Assembly: GCF_900100265.1 (NCBI RefSeq)
Contig: NZ_LT629696.1
Span: forward strand, 3,534,001-3,598,000
Reading direction: 5' to 3'
Length of the DNA stretch: 64,000 nucleotides
Source of the DNA: Leifsonia sp. 466MF
GTDB lineage: Bacteria; Actinomycetota; Actinomycetes; Actinomycetales; Microbacteriaceae
Shown: piece after piece, positions 1 to 10,216 of the stretch
Layout: every line of letters begins with the position of its first letter
Position numbering within the stretch: position 1 is the first letter of the stretch
Notes under the pieces: generated by a model
The model's database searches: none
Told to the model about the DNA's origin: nothing
The model's input: only the letters and a program-made list of their open reading frames with translations
Position numbers and translations under genes: made by a program

Positions 1-49
1 GCGGTAGGTCCGCTTATATATGCAATACTTCTCTCGATAGGGTGGAGGG

Positions 50-145
50 ATGACAGCCGCGGCGCATGACCCCACCACGCAGCAGATGATCGATCGCATC
101 GTCAGCCGCAACTCCGGCCTGCTCGAGCGCCTGCGCGACGCGTAA
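50..145 (+). CDS. small leaderless ORF, 31 aa, unknown
   Basis: A 31-codon ORF runs from ATG to TAA. The product ends in a charged, probably helical stretch (MIDRIVSRNSGLLERLRDA) and matches no family I know. Support for translation comes from a TAGGGT hexamer at 38-43 placed exactly six bases before the ATG, the layout seen at many other starts in this window and expected for a leaderless mRNA. The GGAGGG that fills those six bases is too close to the ATG to be a normal ribosome site. An AT-rich tract (TTATATATGCAATA, 14-27) lies just upstream and could be part of the promoter or an operator. Bases 146-238 contain no gene that I can see. It could also be the first codons of a decayed gene. 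Confidence 0.4.
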   Translation: MTAAAHDPTTQQMIDRIVSRNSGLLERLRDA

Positions 146-238
146 GCCGCGCGCCTAACGGTCCGCAACCCCCGTGTCAATGCCTGGATGGGTGTGTCAC
201 CGCGCAGGTATCGTGGCGTTCTACCGAACGGAGGCACC

Positions 239-313
239 GTGTCCCGACCCTGCCCCCGGCCCTATCGCCGGACCGCCCCCAGCGCACGCCGCTCGCAGGG
301 GTCGTCCCTGTGA
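239..313 (+). CDS. candidate 24-aa leader peptide coupled to glgX
   Basis: A GTG-initiated ORF of 24 codons has GGAGG at 230-234, four bases upstream, and ends in a TGA that overlaps the GTG start of glgX (GTGA at 310-313). The peptide is rich in Arg, Pro and Ser and resembles no protein. The seen facts are the ribosome site and the 4-base overlap; the inference is that ribosomes finishing this short ORF re-initiate on glgX, whose own ribosome site is weak. The alternative is that glgX simply starts here in another way and the short ORF is chance. Confidence 0.3.
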   Translation: MSRPCPRPYRRTAPSARRSQGSSL

Positions 314-2346
314 CGGCCGCCTCCACGCCGTACCCGCTCGGGGTGACCCTGCGCGACGGCGGCGCGAATGTCGCCGTCTACAGCGAGCGCGCCGACAAGG
401 TCATCGTCTCGATCTTCGACCACCGCGGCCGTGAGAAGCAGACCGTGCTCACCGAGCGCACGGGCCACGTCTTCCACGGGTTCGTCCCCGACCTCACCGC
501 AGGAACGCGATACGGGCTACGCGTGGATGGACCCTGGGATCCGGCCAACGGGCTCCGGTTCTCGCCGGCCAAGGTCCTGCTCGCGCCGCAGGCCCGTGCC
601 GTGACCGGGTCGTGGGACAACACGCAGGCCGTCTTCGGCCACCAGCTCGGCCGCCCGAAGCGCCGCAGCGACACCAACGGCGCCCGCCACGTCGCCCTCG
701 GCATCGCCATCGACCCGCAGGAGTTCGACTGGGGCGACCATGAGCGCCCGCACACCCCGCTCAGCGAGACCATCATCTACGAGCTGCACGTGAAGGGCTT
801 CACGAAGCTGATGGAGTGGGTGCCCGAGGAGTTCCGCGGCACCTACGCCGGGCTGGCGCATCCCGCCGCCGTCGAGTACCTCAAGAACCTCGGCGTCACC
901 GCAGTGGAGCTTCTGCCCATCCACCAGTTCGTTCAGGATGCGCACCTGCAGGAGAAGGGCCTCCGCAACTATTGGGGCTACAACTCCATCGGCTTCTTCG
1001 CCCCGCACAACGAGTACTCGGCGACCGGTGACACCGGGCACCAGGTCGACGAGTTCAAGGGCATGGTGAAGGCCCTGCACGCCGCCGGCATCGAGGTCAT
1101 CCTCGACGTGGTCTACAACCACACCGCGGAGGGCAACGACCTCGGGCCGACGTACAGCTTCAAGGGCATCGACAACCCGTCGTACTACCGGCTCGTCGAG
1201 GGGGATGCCGCCCACTACTTCGACACGACCGGCACCGGCAACAGCTTCAACGTGAGCCACCCGGCCGCCCTGCAGGTCATCATGGACTCGCTGCGGTACT
1301 GGGTCGAGGACATGCACATCGACGGGTTCCGCTTCGACCTGGCCACGACGCTGACGCGCCAGGGTGGCGACGCCAGCCTCCACAGCGCCTTCCTGACGCT
1401 TATCCAGCAGGACCCGACGCTCGCGCAGGTGAAGCTGATCGCCGAGCCGTGGGACGTCGCCGGCTACCAGCTGGGCGGGTTCCCTGCTGGCTGGTCGGAG
1501 TGGAACGGCAAGTTCCGCGACGACGTCCGCGACTACTGGCGCGGCACCCCCGGGGTGCTGTCCACCCTGTCGCAGCGGGTGCTCGGCAGCCCGGACATCT
1601 ACGAGGACTCGCGCCGCGCTCCCCTGTCGAGCGTCAACTTCGTCACCGCGCACGACGGGTTCACGCTCGCCGACCTCACCAGCTACAACGAGAAGCACAA
1701 CGAGGCGAACGGCGAGGACAACCGCGACGGCGAATCCGACAACCGCTCCAGTAACTACGGCGTTGAGGGTCCGACGGACGACCCCGGCATCAACGCTTTC
1801 CGCACGCGGCAGCGCAAGAACTTCCTCGCCACGGTCCTGCTGTCGGCCGGCGTCCCGATGATCCTCGGCGGCGACGAGATCGGGCGCACGCAGCGGGGCA
1901 ACAACAACGCCTACTGTCAGGACAACGAGATCTCCTGGTTCGACTGGCAGAACGCCGACTGGGAGCTGCACGAGTTCACCTCCAAGCTCATCCGCCTGCG
2001 CCGCACCGAGCCCGCCCTCCGGCCGGAGTGGTACCGGCACGCACCCGACGTCGGCGGCCCGGATGTCGTCTGCATCGTCCGGGCGGACGGCGAGCCGTTC
2101 GCCGACGAGGACTGGGCGGATCCCGAGGCGCGCTCGATCGCATTCGAGCTGCGGCACGAAGGGGCCGACTCGTTCCTGCTCATGCTGAACGCGGCCGGCA
2201 ACGGTGTGGAGTTCGTGCTCCCCGACGCCCCGGGTTCGCACTGGGAGCTGGAGCTCTCGAGCGACCCCGAGCTTGCCCTGGCCGACGGCGAGAGCGTCAT
2301 CCTCGGCGAGTCCTCCTTCGCCCTGCTGAGGTCGCGGAGCAGCTGA
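310..2346 (+). CDS. glgX: glycogen debranching enzyme GlgX
   Basis: Isoamylase-type GH13 enzyme (678 aa, usual length) that hydrolyses alpha-1,6 branches in glycogen limit dextrins in the cytoplasm. The N-terminal part (about 8-110) is the CBM48-like domain beginning YPLGVTLRDGGANVAVYS. The catalytic barrel shows all four GH13 regions: DVVYNHT near 266, GFRFDLA near 339 with the nucleophile Asp, AEPWD near 378 with the acid/base Glu, and TAHDGF near 445. The GTG start is chosen because homology begins within ten residues of it. The TGA stop overlaps the ATG of the following kinase (TGATG), so the genes form a tight operon with the kinase and a GH15 enzyme, pointing to glycogen and trehalose turnover. 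Family assignment is firm; the isoamylase/TreX distinction rests on length and motifs. Confidence 0.93.
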   Translation: MTAASTPYPLGVTLRDGGANVAVYSERADKVIVSIFDHRGREKQTVLTERTGHVFHGFVPDLTAGTRYGLRVDGPWDPANGLRFSPAKVLLAPQARAVTGSWDNTQAVFGHQLGRPKRRSDTNGARHVALGIAIDPQEFDWGDHERPHTPLSETIIYELHVKGFTKLMEWVPEEFRGTYAGLAHPAAVEYLKNLGVTAVELLPIHQFVQDAHLQEKGLRNYWGYNSIGFFAPHNEYSATGDTGHQVDEFKGMVKALHAAGIEVILDVVYNHTAEGNDLGPTYSFKGIDNPSYYRLVEGDAAHYFDTTGTGNSFNVSHPAALQVIMDSLRYWVEDMHIDGFRFDLATTLTRQGGDASLHSAFLTLIQQDPTLAQVKLIAEPWDVAGYQLGGFPAGWSEWNGKFRDDVRDYWRGTPGVLSTLSQRVLGSPDIYEDSRRAPLSSVNFVTAHDGFTLADLTSYNEKHNEANGEDNRDGESDNRSSNYGVEGPTDDPGINAFRTRQRKNFLATVLLSAGVPMILGGDEIGRTQRGNNNAYCQDNEISWFDWQNADWELHEFTSKLIRLRRTEPALRPEWYRHAPDVGGPDVVCIVRADGEPFADEDWADPEARSIAFELRHEGADSFLLMLNAAGNGVEFVLPDAPGSHWELELSSDPELALADGESVILGESSFALLRSRSS

Positions 2347-3203
2347 TGCCCGAGTCCACCATCCCCGCGCTGCTCGGTCGCTACCGGCCGCAGCACGTCA
2401 TCGGCCGCGGCGGCGAGGCCAGCATCTTCCGCGCGACCGACGAGCTGCTGGGGCGCGAGGTCGCCATCAAGCTGTACCGGTCGGGCGGCGAGGAGGAGAT
2501 GGCGCAGTACCGCACCGAGCAGGCGGCGCTCGCGCGGTTGAGCCACCACGGCATCGTCTCGCTGATCGACGCCGGGATCGACTACTCCTCTCCGAAGGAC
2601 CCGCGGCCGTTCCTCATCATGGAGCTGGTCTCCGGCACCGACCTCGCCAGCATGCTGACCCAGCGGGAGCTGACGCTGGAGGAGATCGCGGAGGTCGCCT
2701 ACGACATCTCCGAGGCGCTTGAGTACGTGCACGCCAACGGGGTGGTGCACCGCGACATCAAGCCGTCGAACATCATGCTCGTGTCGTACGGCACGACGAC
2801 CTTCCGGGCACGGGCGCGGCTCACCGACTTCGGGATCGCCAGCGGCATCGTCGGAACACCCTCGCAGCCGGATGAGGGCAAGACGACCGGCACGGCGGCC
2901 TACCTCAGCCCCGAGCAGGCGATGCGTCAGCCGGCCACCTCGGCGAGCGACATCTACTCGCTGGGGCTCGTCCTGCTGGAGTGCTTCACACGCTCGGTCG
3001 CGTACCCCGGCGCCGCCGTCGAGTCGGCGATGGCCCGGCTGGAGCACGAGCCGCCCATCCCGGACGGCCTGCCGGACGTCTGGTCACGCATCCTCCACGC
3101 CATGACCTCCATGGATCCGGCCGCGCGTCCCACCGCCGAGCAGCTGACACCGCTGTTCCGCGAGGCGGTCATCTCGGCGGCCGGTCTCCAGCAGCGGGCG
3201 TGA
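2346..3203 (+). CDS. serine/threonine protein kinase, soluble
   Basis: A 285-aa Hanks-type kinase made of little more than the catalytic domain. Visible motifs are the glycine loop GRGGEASIF (about 20-28), VAIKL with the ATP-binding Lys near 41, HRDIKPSN near 135, DFG near 161 and the SPEQ equivalent of the APE motif near 187. There is no transmembrane segment, PASTA or other sensor domain, unlike PknB. Its ATG overlaps the glgX stop by one base and its TGA overlaps the next GTG start (GTGA), so it is translated with two glycan-hydrolysing enzymes. That placement suggests, but does not prove, that it phosphorylates them or reports carbon status. The invariant kinase residues are all present, so it is likely active. 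Confidence 0.9.
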   Translation: MPESTIPALLGRYRPQHVIGRGGEASIFRATDELLGREVAIKLYRSGGEEEMAQYRTEQAALARLSHHGIVSLIDAGIDYSSPKDPRPFLIMELVSGTDLASMLTQRELTLEEIAEVAYDISEALEYVHANGVVHRDIKPSNIMLVSYGTTTFRARARLTDFGIASGIVGTPSQPDEGKTTGTAAYLSPEQAMRQPATSASDIYSLGLVLLECFTRSVAYPGAAVESAMARLEHEPPIPDGLPDVWSRILHAMTSMDPAARPTAEQLTPLFREAVISAAGLQQRA

Positions 3204-4975
3204 CGGCGGACCGGATGGAGGCTGCGGCCGCGATCGAGGATCACGCCGCCCTCGGCGACGGCCGCACCGTCGCCCTGATCGACCGCTCCGGCACGGTCGA
3301 CTGGCTGCCCGTCCCCAACCTCGACTCCGCCCCCGCCTTCGCGGCGCTGCTCGACCCGGAGCGCGGAGGCCGCATCCTGCTGCGTCCCGTCACCGCGTTC
3401 CGGACCCGTCGGCGGTACCTTCCCGGCACCAACGTTCTCGAGACGACCTTCATCGCGGAGAACGGCGCGGTGCGGGTCACCGACGCACTGGTCACCGGCG
3501 TCGCCGGACGCCTGCCGTGGCTGGAGCTGGCACGCCGCATCGAGGGGGTCAGCGGAACGGTCGTCATGGACTGGGCGGTCGAGCCCGGCACGATGCTCGG
3601 CGGGAGCAGCCCGTGGGCGGAGCGAGTGGACGGCAAGCGCATCCTCCGCGTCGGGAAGGTCAACATCGGGGTCACCGGCCTCAACGACGCCGAGGAGGAT
3701 GCGGATGCGCCCCGGTTCCGCGGTCGCATCCGGGTCGTCGAGGGCTCCCGCCGGACGCTCACCATCGTCGCGACCGACGACGAGCCGCTGCACCTGCCCG
3801 ATCCGAGCAACGTCGACATCGGGATCGACCGGACGATCGGCAACTGGGAGCTATGGTCCCGGACCTTCTCGTATCAGGGTCCGTGGGATGACGCCGTACA
3901 GCGCAGCGCGCTCGCTCTGAAGCTGTTGCTGTACGCGCCGACCGGCGCCATCGCGGCCGCCGCGACCACCTCCCTCCCCGAGACCGACCGCGGCGGCAAG
4001 AACTGGGACTACCGCTTCGCGTGGGTCCGCGACACCGCGTACACGCTCCGCGCCCTGGCGCGCTTCGGTCTGCGGGAGGAGACGCACGCCGCGATCTCGT
4101 GGCTGCTCCGCGCCGTGAAGGGCGACGTCTCCGAACTGCGGGTGCTGTACGGGCTGCGGGAGGAGTCGACAGCCGAGCCGCAGACGCACGACGTGCCCGG
4201 CTGGCGCGGCATCGGACCGGTCGTCACCGGCAACCGGGCGGCCGGCCAGCTGCAACTCGGCGTGTACGGCGATCTCCTCAGCGTCGCGCTCGCCTACGCC
4301 GCCGCCGGCAACGTGCTCGACGTCCCGACCCGCCGACTGGTCGCAGACGTGGCCGACCGCGTCTGCGACATCTGGCGCCTGCCCGACTCCGGGATGTGGG
4401 AGCTCAGCGAACTCCGCCACCACACCTCGTCGAAGATGGGATGCTGGCAGGCGCTGCAGGCCGCCCTGCAGCTCGTCGAGCTGGGTCAGATCGAAGGCAA
4501 TCCGTCGCGCTGGCGTCGGGAGGCCGACGCCATCCACGCCTGGGTGGATGAGCGGTGCTGGTCCGAGCGCCTCGGCGCGTACACGATGGCCGCCGACGAC
4601 GACGAGCTCGATGCGTCGGTGCTGCTCCATGCTCTCAGCGGCTTCGACCGGGGCGAACGGATGCGCTCCACCATCGTCGCGCTCCGGCGCGAGCTGGGCG
4701 ACGGTCCGCTGCTCTACCGCTTCACCGGCGCGGCAGCCGAGGGCGAGCGCCCGTTCACCGCGTGCTCCTTCTGGCTCGCCGCCGCCCTGGCCTGCGTCGG
4801 CGAGATCGACGAGGCGACGACGCTGATGGATGACCTGGTCGGCCGCTCGAACGACGTCGGCCTCTACGCCGAGATGATGGATGCGGACGGCGCCTTCTGG
4901 GGCAACTTCCCGCAGGCGCTCTCCCACCTGGGACTGATCGACGCGGCCCTGACCATCGCCGACCTGCGTCCCTGA
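3200..4975 (+). CDS. GH15 family glucoamylase/trehalase-like enzyme
   Basis: A 591-aa protein of the GH15 type: the N-terminal beta domain begins AAIEDHAALGDGRTVALIDR with the typical GTVDWLPVPNLDS stretch, followed by an (alpha/alpha)6 barrel containing KNWDYRFAWVRDTAYTLRAL near 262-281. Actinobacterial members of this group that have been characterised are trehalases, so trehalose hydrolysis to glucose is the likeliest reaction; glucoamylase-like action on oligosaccharides is the alternative. No signal peptide is visible, so it should be cytoplasmic. The GTG start overlaps the kinase stop by four bases; an in-frame ATG five codons later is possible. Third gene of the glgX-kinase operon. The 122 bases that follow, between it and the convergent acs, show no simple hairpin. 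Confidence 0.85.
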   Translation: MTADRMEAAAAIEDHAALGDGRTVALIDRSGTVDWLPVPNLDSAPAFAALLDPERGGRILLRPVTAFRTRRRYLPGTNVLETTFIAENGAVRVTDALVTGVAGRLPWLELARRIEGVSGTVVMDWAVEPGTMLGGSSPWAERVDGKRILRVGKVNIGVTGLNDAEEDADAPRFRGRIRVVEGSRRTLTIVATDDEPLHLPDPSNVDIGIDRTIGNWELWSRTFSYQGPWDDAVQRSALALKLLLYAPTGAIAAAATTSLPETDRGGKNWDYRFAWVRDTAYTLRALARFGLREETHAAISWLLRAVKGDVSELRVLYGLREESTAEPQTHDVPGWRGIGPVVTGNRAAGQLQLGVYGDLLSVALAYAAAGNVLDVPTRRLVADVADRVCDIWRLPDSGMWELSELRHHTSSKMGCWQALQAALQLVELGQIEGNPSRWRREADAIHAWVDERCWSERLGAYTMAADDDELDASVLLHALSGFDRGERMRSTIVALRRELGDGPLLYRFTGAAAEGERPFTACSFWLAAALACVGEIDEATTLMDDLVGRSNDVGLYAEMMDADGAFWGNFPQALSHLGLIDAALTIADLRP

Positions 4976-5097
4976 CCGCGCCCGCCGCCGTCGGAAACGG
5001 ACGACATCGTGCGGGCTCCGCCCCGCATCCGCCTCCGTCCGGGCCATTCCGCCGGCGTGTCGGCCCGCGGCACCTCCCTTTCGCGCACGCCGGCCGG

Positions 5098-7077
5098 TCA
5101 GCGCGCCCGTGCGGCCAGCATCTCCGCGATCGCGTGCGGAACCGTCTCGTCCTGCAGCGAGGTCGTATCGCCGAGCGGCCGGCCGTCGAACAGGTCGACC
5201 AGCAGGCGGCGCATGATTTTGCCCGACCGCGTCTTCGGAAGGTCACCGACGATGACCACGTGACGCGGCTTCGCGATCGCGCCGATCTCGCGCGTGACCT
5301 GGTCGCGGAGGTCCGCCTCCCCCGGCGTCTCTCCCGACGGGACCACGAACGCGGCGACCGCCTGTCCGGTCGTGTCGTCGCCCACGCCGACGACGGCCGC
5401 CTCGGCGACCCGGGGATGCGCAACGAGCGCCGACTCGATCTCGATGGTCGACAACCGGTGACCGGAGACGTTGATCACGTCGTCGAGACGGCCGAGCAGC
5501 CAGATGTATCCATCGTCGTCGACCGCGGCGCCGTCTCCGGCCAGGAAGTACCCGCGGTCGGCGTACGGCCGCCAGTACGAGTCTCTGTAGCGTTCCGGGT
5601 CGCCCCATACCGTGCGCGACATGGCCGGCCACGTGCCGTCGATGACGATCGAGCCGCCCGAGCCGCGGGGCACATCCTCGCCTCGCTCGTCGACGACCCG
5701 CACCGTGACGCCGGGCACAGCGACCGTCGCCGAGCCGGGCTTCAGCGCGGTCACCCCGGGCAGCGGGGCGACGATCGCGGCGCCGGACTCGGACTGCCAC
5801 CACGTGTCGACCACCGGCGCGCGTCCCGCACCGAGGTTCTCGCGGAACCAGACCCACGCCTCCGGGTTGATCGCCTCGCCGACCGTCCCGAGAAGCCGGA
5901 TGCTGGAGAGGTCCCAACGCTCCCCCGGCCCCTCCGGGAACCAGGTCATGAAGGTGCGGATCAGCGTCGGCGCCGTGTAGTACGTCGTCACCCCGTAGCT
6001 CTCGATGATCTCGAAGTGTCGGCCGGTGTGCGGGGTGTTCGGCGTCCCCTCGTAGATGACAGAGGTCGCGCCGTTCGACAGCGGGCCGTACAGCACGTAG
6101 GTGTGCGCGGTGACCCAGGCGAGGTCCGCCGTGCACCAGTACACGTCGTCGTCCTTGGCGTCGAAGAGCGCCCAGTGGCTCCACGACGCCTGCGTCAGGT
6201 AGCCGCCGGTGGTGTGGACGACGCCCTTCGGCCGCCCCGTCGTCCCCGACGTATAGATGATGAACAGCGGCGTCTCGGCGTCGAAGGATTCAGCCTCGTG
6301 CACGTCGGGCGCCGTCTCGACGACCTCGTGCCACCACACGTCGCGTCCGGGCGTCCAGGGCACGTCCGGCGTCAGGTCGCCCGTCCGCCGGACGACCAGC
6401 ACATGCTCGATCGCGTTGTCGCCGGCGACCGCCGCATCCGCATTCGCCTTGACAGCCACGGCGGATCCCCGGCGGAACTGCCCGTCGGAGGTCACCAGCA
6501 GTTTGGCTCCCGTGTCCTCCACGCGGAAGCGCAGCGCCTCTGCCGAGAAGCCACCGAACACGAGCGAGTGGATGGCGCCCACGCGCGCGATCGCCAGGGT
6601 GATGACGACCGTCTCGGGGATGACGGGGAGGTACACGACGACGCGGTCCCCCTTCCCGACGCCCAACGCCGTGAGGGCGTTCGCCGCCTGCGCCACCCGC
6701 CGCTGAAGGTCCGCGTATGTGATCGTCTCGCGGTCGCCCGGCTCGCCCTCGAAGTGCAGGGCGACGCGGTCGCCCCGGCCGGCGGCGACGTGTCGGTCGA
6801 CGCAGTTGACGGCCGCGTTGAGGCGGCCGCCCGCGAACCACTCGGCCCGCGGCACCGTCAGCTCGCCGTCGTCACCGGGCGCGGCCGGTTGCCACGTGTG
6901 TGCCGTGTGCCATGGTTCCGCCCAATCGAGGCGGGCGGCCTGGCGCTCCCAGAAGGCCACCGGGTCGGCGGCGGCCTCCGCGAACACGGAGGCGTCGACG
7001 TTCGCCTGCGCCGCGAACTCCTCGGATGGCCGGTACAGCCGCGTCTCGCGGCCCAGGTTCTCGATCGGGGTGCTCAC
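5098..7077 (-). CDS. acsA: acetyl-CoA synthetase (AMP-forming)
   Basis: A 659-aa enzyme of full family length that activates acetate to acetyl-CoA through acetyl-AMP. The N-terminal ACAS_N region is present, then the SLVFGGFSAEALRFRVED block, the P-loop-like YTSGTTGRPKG, and the C-terminal PKTRSGKIMRR with the Lys that is the usual site of reversible acetylation. One small oddity is GQFRRG where most homologues have Tyr in that block. The GTG start has TAGCGT exactly six bases upstream and is therefore probably leaderless. It stands alone, convergent with the GH15 gene and downstream of a large hairpin that separates it from the uvrA-like gene. Confidence 0.95.
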   Translation of the reverse strand: MSTPIENLGRETRLYRPSEEFAAQANVDASVFAEAAADPVAFWERQAARLDWAEPWHTAHTWQPAAPGDDGELTVPRAEWFAGGRLNAAVNCVDRHVAAGRGDRVALHFEGEPGDRETITYADLQRRVAQAANALTALGVGKGDRVVVYLPVIPETVVITLAIARVGAIHSLVFGGFSAEALRFRVEDTGAKLLVTSDGQFRRGSAVAVKANADAAVAGDNAIEHVLVVRRTGDLTPDVPWTPGRDVWWHEVVETAPDVHEAESFDAETPLFIIYTSGTTGRPKGVVHTTGGYLTQASWSHWALFDAKDDDVYWCTADLAWVTAHTYVLYGPLSNGATSVIYEGTPNTPHTGRHFEIIESYGVTTYYTAPTLIRTFMTWFPEGPGERWDLSSIRLLGTVGEAINPEAWVWFRENLGAGRAPVVDTWWQSESGAAIVAPLPGVTALKPGSATVAVPGVTVRVVDERGEDVPRGSGGSIVIDGTWPAMSRTVWGDPERYRDSYWRPYADRGYFLAGDGAAVDDDGYIWLLGRLDDVINVSGHRLSTIEIESALVAHPRVAEAAVVGVGDDTTGQAVAAFVVPSGETPGEADLRDQVTREIGAIAKPRHVVIVGDLPKTRSGKIMRRLLVDLFDGRPLGDTTSLQDETVPHAIAEMLAARAR

Positions 7078-7150
7078 CCTCCGACGCTATCCGCCCCACC
7101 GCCTGCGCCCCTCCGCCCTCGCAACCTTCCGTAACCCGGCGCATCCCCAA

Positions 7151-7214
7151 CGTCGAGTCCGCAAACTTTGCACGCCGCGACGGCGATTCGTGTGCAATTT
7201 GTGCGGACTCGACG
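7151..7214. repeat. long inverted repeat, intergenic hairpin copy A
   Basis: Two 23-base arms (7151-7173 and 7192-7214) match at 20 of 23 positions and begin and end with CGTCGAGTCCGCA and its complement; the loop is 18 bases. It lies 15 bases past the stop of the uvrA-like gene and upstream of acs, so it can act as a transcription stop, though no T-run follows. The same stem sequence recurs at 26927-26992, which makes this one of a dispersed family rather than an isolated terminator. Confidence 0.75.
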
Positions 7215-7229
7215 GTGGGGGGTGAGGGG

Positions 7230-9572
<2,343 letters not shown>

Positions 9573-9607
9573 GTCGAATCCCTCCGTCGAACGCGACCCA
9601 CGGTATA

Positions 9608-10177
9608 TCAGGCGGTCGATTCTGCGGCCAGGATGCGGTAACGCAGCCGGGCGAACTGACCGACCGCCTCCGCGGATTCGAGGTGCAGGCGGTCGGACTC
9701 CACCCGCCGCGGGAAGAGCGGCGCGCCGCCGGTCAGCGCGACCGGCGCGATCGACACCGCCAGCTCATCCAGCGCGCCTGCGTCGAAGAACTGCCCCGCC
9801 AGGTCCCCTCCCCCGACGACCCAGATGTCGCCGTCGCCCGCCGCCTCGCGGATCGCGGGCAGCGCATCCGCCACCGAGCCGGAGACGAAGCGGATGTCCG
9901 CTCCCTCGGGCACAGGAAGCTCGCGGTGGGTGAACACGAAGGTCGGGCGCGTGCCGTGGAATTCCTGCCACTTCTCCGGCGCCTCGAGGATGCCGCTCTC
10001 GCGCAGCACCCACTCGTACGTCGTGCGCCCCTCGACCATCACGGTCGCTCCACGGGGGATCAGGCTCTCGTCCGGCTCCTCTCCGCCGGGCACCGCGAAC
10101 AGCCAGGACAGCGAGTCGTGCTCATCGGCGATCCACCCGTTGATGGTCGCGGCCGTGTCGAAGACGATTCTCCCCAT
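9608..10177 (-). CDS. RibD/DHFR-fold reductase family protein
   Basis: A 189-aa protein of the dihydrofolate reductase-like (RibD C-terminal) superfamily, the group often labelled YyaP/YwjB. It starts MGRIVFDTAATINGWIADE and contains the NADPH-site signature DIWVVGGGDLAGQFF near 130-145. The physiological substrate of these small proteins is not known; true DHFR is unlikely because the sequence ends and active-site residues differ. Homology begins exactly at this ATG, and TACCGT stands seven bases upstream, so a longer upstream reading frame is rejected and the mRNA is probably leaderless. Divergent from the PHP gene across 39 bases that include CCACCG-ACA-CGGTGG (10198-10212). Confidence 0.85.
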   Translation of the reverse strand: MGRIVFDTAATINGWIADEHDSLSWLFAVPGGEEPDESLIPRGATVMVEGRTTYEWVLRESGILEAPEKWQEFHGTRPTFVFTHRELPVPEGADIRFVSGSVADALPAIREAAGDGDIWVVGGGDLAGQFFDAGALDELAVSIAPVALTGGAPLFPRRVESDRLHLESAEAVGQFARLRYRILAAESTA

Positions 10178-10216
10178 GCGCCCGACGGTACCGGCCACCA
10201 CCGACACGGTGGGAGC

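Noticed and set aside
10198-10212. CCACCG-ACA-CGGTGG as an operator between the DHFR-like and PHP genes
   Set aside because: It is short, all of it G/C-rich, and partly overlaps the -10 element of the PHP gene; chance is likely in this base composition.
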